DNA from: a virus
DNA: 21,585 nt
IMG/VR virus record: IMGVR_UViG_3300042691_011097
Span: 1 to 21,585 of that record
Strand: one strand, 5' to 3'
The number at the start of each line of letters is the position of its first letter. Within the stretch, counting starts at the first letter, position 1. Both the position numbers and the translations under genes were made by a program. Positions 18,081 through 21,585 of the stretch are shown here, piece by piece. The notes beneath the pieces are model-generated. The model was not told where the DNA came from, made no database searches, and worked only from the letters and a program-made list of their open reading frames with translations.

Positions 18081-21000
18081 TGCTTCTCTCCTCTCACAAT
18101 CCTACGCCTGTTCTTTTGCAGGAACTGGATTCTGGCATCGTCACCTACTTGGGCGTAAGCATTGCGGATAGCCACAACCTTTTCCTCCTTTGTCAGCGAC
18201 CTGAACTCCTTGTTTCTAAAAAGTTCCTCGGCTGCCCTGCGGTTGGCCCGACCACGCACTTTGGAATACTCCTCGTAAAGCTCCGGCGAAAGCCTGTATT
18301 TCACATTGTCGATGGTGAAGTTTCTTTGCGGCTTTGGCGGGATAACATCGCCATCTTCGGTTTCCTTGAACAGCCTGTATATTTCAATGGTGATCGGGTC
18401 GTAGGTTGCGTTGCGACCTTTGGTAACATCAAGGAAGTTGTATGCAACAGGATCTGCACCTTCTGGTGTCTGTGGAATTTCCCTGCCCCAAACGTCTATC
18501 CTTCTCGGCAAATCCTCATCTGCTCCTGGCAACCTTCTTTTCAGGACTTCACCAAAAAGATTGATAGCCCTCTCCGGCCCCTCTCCCTCAACATCCTTGA
18601 TTTGAATCTTGTCAGGAAGTGATTCACGCATGGATCTTGAAACAGCGGAAAGGGTGTTAGGAAACGGAATGGCTGACACGGTTCCAAAATAATTTGCAAT
18701 CCAGTTGTCCATTGTCGTGCCTTGCCCATCCAGCATGGCGGAAAGCAGGCTGTTTGTACCCTTAAGAAAACTTTGATTCATGGCAAAAGAAAGCGTTTCA
18801 GGCACCAAGGCGGTCACAAATTCTGGGCTGATAAAATCACCACCCTCGGTTGCCTTGCTTGCGGCATCCCAAGTGGCAATCATTCCGCCAACAATGCCAA
18901 GCTTCTCAAGGTTAATTACCCTGTCTCCCGGCTGGAGTTCGGTTGACTCACCCTCTGCCATTCTATTCAATGCGCTGATGTTAATGGTTCTGGGTGGCAA
19001 TGCCTTATACTGAATGTCTCTTGCCTTCTCAGTTTCCTCCGCTCTTCCACCAATAACACCAGCATCTGAAAGGGTCTTAGCCACGGCTCCGATAGTTAAG
19101 CTTGTAATGGTCTTTCCGATGGCAAGCTGTGCTTCCCTGGTGTTGCCAGCTTTCATTGCCGGTATTCCCTTAAATACCATTGCATACCCAGGAAGCGAAT
19201 AGTCCAACATTTCGTCAATGACGTTGGCCGGAGTCTTGGCGTAAGGAATGATTGTTTTTCCGATAAGCCTTGCCGGACCAAACTTTGTTCCAAGTCCGAA
19301 CATATTTGCCGCACTAAGAGCTGCCCTGGCTAGTGGCGTATCTTGCTGGAACACGGCCTGCGCTGCCTCTTCCTCAATCTTGGCAAGTTCTCTACCGGTT
19401 GGAAGTCTTGTGGCAACTGACACTGCCTTGCCTGTCTTTCCTGCAAGCTGTGCCGACTCGGAAAGAAGTCTGGCTTGCGCCATGCGCCTGAACGGAGTAT
19501 CGCCAAGTTGAAGCAAGCGCAACATGGTTTCTGGCGGCGCGCCCAAGGATGCTTCTGCGGCAAGTCTTGCCCGGTCAAGTATGTTTGCGCCAAGACCTTT
19601 CCATCCTGTCTGCACAGGTTTGGCCAATCCGGCACCAGTCCAAAACTGTTTAAATGCCTGGATGGGCTGAAATCCTCGAATCCTCTCACCTGCCAGCAAT
19701 CCCTCCGCACTGATACCACGGCGCAAACCAACCACGCCTTCAGCCGTACCGCGCCCCAATGCCTTAAGGCTTTCCCCAATCCTTCTGGTTCCAGCCAATG
19801 ATATTGGAGAGGATATTTGCCTTGGTCCAAGCTTTGCACCGAAAAGACCTTGGAATGCCCTGGTTACTTCCTGGCTGACAAAAGCTCCCTGTCTTGTAAG
19901 TATGCGAGGCAATGCGCTGACCGCATTGCTCCACAAGTTTGTTGCAATGGAAAGAGGGGCAAGAAGATTTCCCTGAATTACGGTCGGCAGGGTTTCGCCA
20001 AAAAACTTCTTTGGGATAAGCCTGCTTTCAAAATTCTGCAACCTAAACAAACTTTCCTGCAAAACTTTTTCCGCCCTTGTCGCCTTTAGAATATCGGCAT
20101 CATCCAGTGTCTGCCTTGCCTTGTTTGCAAGTTCGTCAAACCTTGTTTGCAACCTTGTCTTGACGGCGAAAAGCTTTCTGCCTTGCGACAATAACTCCGG
20201 GGTCAGCCTTCGGTTGGCCTTTTCAAGCGCACCAACCAATGAATAAAAATACCCTTGTGGGTTTGTGCTTCTTAACGCTCTTGTGGCAGCCACAATCTGT
20301 CCGGCTTCAGTTGCATTTGCCTCTCTTAAAAATCTTCCGACAGACTTCTCAAGTTCTTCAACGCTTCCGGTTGCAGCAGCCCGGTTGATCAACTCAGCCT
20401 TGGCAACAATCTTTTGAGGCTCTGTTCCCTCCATGGCAAGTCTTTCGACATCAGCCCTGTCGGCTCCAGCCATCGCTTCCTCAAATGCTTTTTGCTTAAA
20501 TTTGCCGTACTGAATATCTTCGCTCTGCGCCAATCTCTCGCGCACTCCGCGATCAAGCAACGGGTCTTTTGCCAACCTCTTACCGACAGCCCTCACTCCC
20601 GTCTGCGCGGTTTCTTCTGGAAGCTTTATTGGCGGTTGTTTTGCCGCCGCCTCCGCAACGGCAGGCGTAGCCTGTGCCGCCTCCGCTGCTGGCCTTGCTA
20701 CTGCGGCAGGAACTGCTTCTGCCGCCCCAGTGACTGCCTTTGCCCCGGCCCCACGGAATGCCTGAATGGCCGGCTTTGCCAATCCGGCGACGCCACCAAG
20801 TGTGGGTGTCAGGATTGAGGCTGCGGTTGTGGCAATCGGATATTGCTCAATGTCTTTCTGTAAAACTTCTTCAACCCTTGCAATTCGTTCCGGACCAAGA
20901 GCCGCGCCAAGAGCCGCTCTCTGCGCCTTCTCTGCTCCAAGGTATGCCGCCGTGCCAGCCACAAGTCCACCAGCAATCCTTGCCGGTAGCGGCCCAGGCG

Positions 21001-21585
21001 TTAACGCAAATCCTGCCCTTGCGGCTGCCCCGCCAGCCGTAGTCGGAAGAACTTCCCGTGCCAGCGTCCTTCCGATTGCGCCAATCATGGACGGCTGCTC
21101 CTCAATTTCGAACACATCAATCTCACCCTGCGGCGATGATTCGATGCGGACAAGTTTACCATTCTTGTCTTTTCCGATAGCAAATCCGCCGCCCGTTTCT
21201 TTGTCTGTGCCTGACGAAACGGTTTCGATGCCAAGCTTTTGCGCCTCCCTTACGGCTGGGATGGCAGGTTTTTCAATAATGCCTTCGGCCAGTGCTTGTT
21301 CGGTCGGCCTGAATCCTTCGGCAATAGTGCCGTCAGGTCTTTTGATTGCACCCATTGCGTCAACCGCTTCACCCGCTGCCCGTGCGGCTTGTTCAGGTGT
21401 TGCGCCAGCCTGAAGCTGTATTTGGGTTTCTGCTCGAAGGACCGCCTCGCGCTCAGGGGAAATCACATCCTCCGGTTTCCCGCCGGATGCGATGTATTGA
21501 GCCTTGATTAAATTTCCGTCCTGTGCTTCGGGTACAAATTCAAGATCCTGTTCCTGTTCTGGAACAAACTCAAGTTCAGGCTCAC
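18077..21585 (-). CDS. Giant internal virion or large polyvalent-type protein, 5' end beyond window
   Basis: The frame is open to the right edge, so at least 1169 residues are present and the true start lies outside. The visible N-terminal part contains EPELEFVPEQ and DLEFVPEAQD. Next come Gly/Ala-rich, membrane-prone segments (TTAGGAAARAGFALTPGPLP, then GGLVAGTAAYLGAEKA). A Pro/Ala/Glu-rich linker follows, then a long helical middle. Later, FGPARLIGKTIIPYAKTPAN resembles domain LPD38 of large polyvalent proteins (from memory). The C-terminus is charged and helical. Such proteins are packed in the capsid and enter the host with the DNA, or form an ejection channel. Position before the lysozyme gene fits this. 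No catalytic motif was found. The internal GTG at 21466 is not the real start. Confidence 0.7.
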   Translation of the reverse strand, partial: EPELEFVPEQEQDLEFVPEAQDGNLIKAQYIASGGKPEDVISPEREAVLRAETQIQLQAGATPEQAARAAGEAVDAMGAIKRPDGTIAEGFRPTEQALAEGIIEKPAIPAVREAQKLGIETVSSGTDKETGGGFAIGKDKNGKLVRIESSPQGEIDVFEIEEQPSMIGAIGRTLAREVLPTTAGGAAARAGFALTPGPLPARIAGGLVAGTAAYLGAEKAQRAALGAALGPERIARVEEVLQKDIEQYPIATTAASILTPTLGGVAGLAKPAIQAFRGAGAKAVTGAAEAVPAAVARPAAEAAQATPAVAEAAAKQPPIKLPEETAQTGVRAVGKRLAKDPLLDRGVRERLAQSEDIQYGKFKQKAFEEAMAGADRADVERLAMEGTEPQKIVAKAELINRAAATGSVEELEKSVGRFLREANATEAGQIVAATRALRSTNPQGYFYSLVGALEKANRRLTPELLSQGRKLFAVKTRLQTRFDELANKARQTLDDADILKATRAEKVLQESLFRLQNFESRLIPKKFFGETLPTVIQGNLLAPLSIATNLWSNAVSALPRILTRQGAFVSQEVTRAFQGLFGAKLGPRQISSPISLAGTRRIGESLKALGRGTAEGVVGLRRGISAEGLLAGERIRGFQPIQAFKQFWTGAGLAKPVQTGWKGLGANILDRARLAAEASLGAPPETMLRLLQLGDTPFRRMAQARLLSESAQLAGKTGKAVSVATRLPTGRELAKIEEEAAQAVFQQDTPLARAALSAANMFGLGTKFGPARLIGKTIIPYAKTPANVIDEMLDYSLPGYAMVFKGIPAMKAGNTREAQLAIGKTITSLTIGAVAKTLSDAGVIGGRAEETEKARDIQYKALPPRTINISALNRMAEGESTELQPGDRVINLEKLGIVGGMIATWDAASKATEGGDFISPEFVTALVPETLSFAMNQSFLKGTNSLLSAMLDGQGTTMDNWIANYFGTVSAIPFPNTLSAVSRSMRESLPDKIQIKDVEGEGPERAINLFGEVLKRRLPGADEDLPRRIDVWGREIPQTPEGADPVAYNFLDVTKGRNATYDPITIEIYRLFKETEDGDVIPPKPQRNFTIDNVKYRLSPELYEEYSKVRGRANRRAAEELFRNKEFRSLTKEEKVVAIRNAYAQVGDDARIQFLQKNRRRIVRGEKQ

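Noticed and set aside
20766-21413. 215-residue open frame on the plus strand
   Set aside because: It mirrors the Ala-rich part of the giant minus-strand protein; the Ala/Pro/Ser runs are what antisense reading of such a gene produces.

Overview
The window is a stretch of a tailed double-stranded DNA phage (Caudoviricetes) or its prophage form. Evidence for this is a nearly complete terminase large subunit at the left edge, a terminase small subunit beside it, a hexameric helicase and primase, an SSB-like protein with several PD-(D/E)XK nucleases, a GH108-like muralytic protein and a very large probable virion/ejection protein at the right edge. No integrase, transposase, tRNA, rRNA or CRISPR array was seen. 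The host cannot be fixed from the sequence. Most genes have Shine-Dalgarno (SD) sites, so a bacterial host that uses SD initiation is likely. The helicase/primase pair loosely recalls elements from the PVC bacteria, but that is only a weak impression.

Layout: almost everything is on the minus strand and reads right to left. At 18077-21585 lies a giant protein open at the right edge, followed by a GH108-like lysozyme protein (17310-18080). A lone plus-strand gene (16947-17327) encodes a secreted repeat protein. From 16919 down to 8299 runs a dense operon whose genes overlap mostly by ATGA or GTGA. It holds a PDDEXK_5-like nuclease, an Hjc-like nuclease, an SSB-like protein, a RecB/Cas4-like exonuclease, many small genes, two glycosyltransferases, a 2OG-Fe(II) oxygenase and several tiny one-helix membrane proteins. 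An AT-rich pair (7517-8253), one member carrying an MqsA-like zinc site, has its own promoter. Next come primase (6502-7428) and helicase (5489-6505). A further small leftward cluster (4450-5207) has its own promoter.

Between 2239 and 4431 is a plus-strand island of small genes, several sharing a nearly identical leader. It includes a gp88/DUF7227-like cysteine-rich protein. It is transcribed away from terS (1401-2216) and terL (1-1361), and a perfect 15-bp palindrome sits in the shared divergent promoter.

The genes fit a lytic programme: DNA replication (helicase, primase, SSB), recombination or processing of ends (three nucleases), packaging (TerS/TerL) and entry or virion functions (lysozyme and giant protein). 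Accessory genes (glycosyltransferases, oxygenase, secreted repeat protein, zinc-site pair) are inserted among them. The most unusual features are the non-coding elements: a three-stem structure at 7440-7517, two promoter/palindrome regions, a family of TATAAACGG-type repeats, divergent -10 boxes that overlap at 16931-16938, and the multi-copy leader of the plus-strand island.
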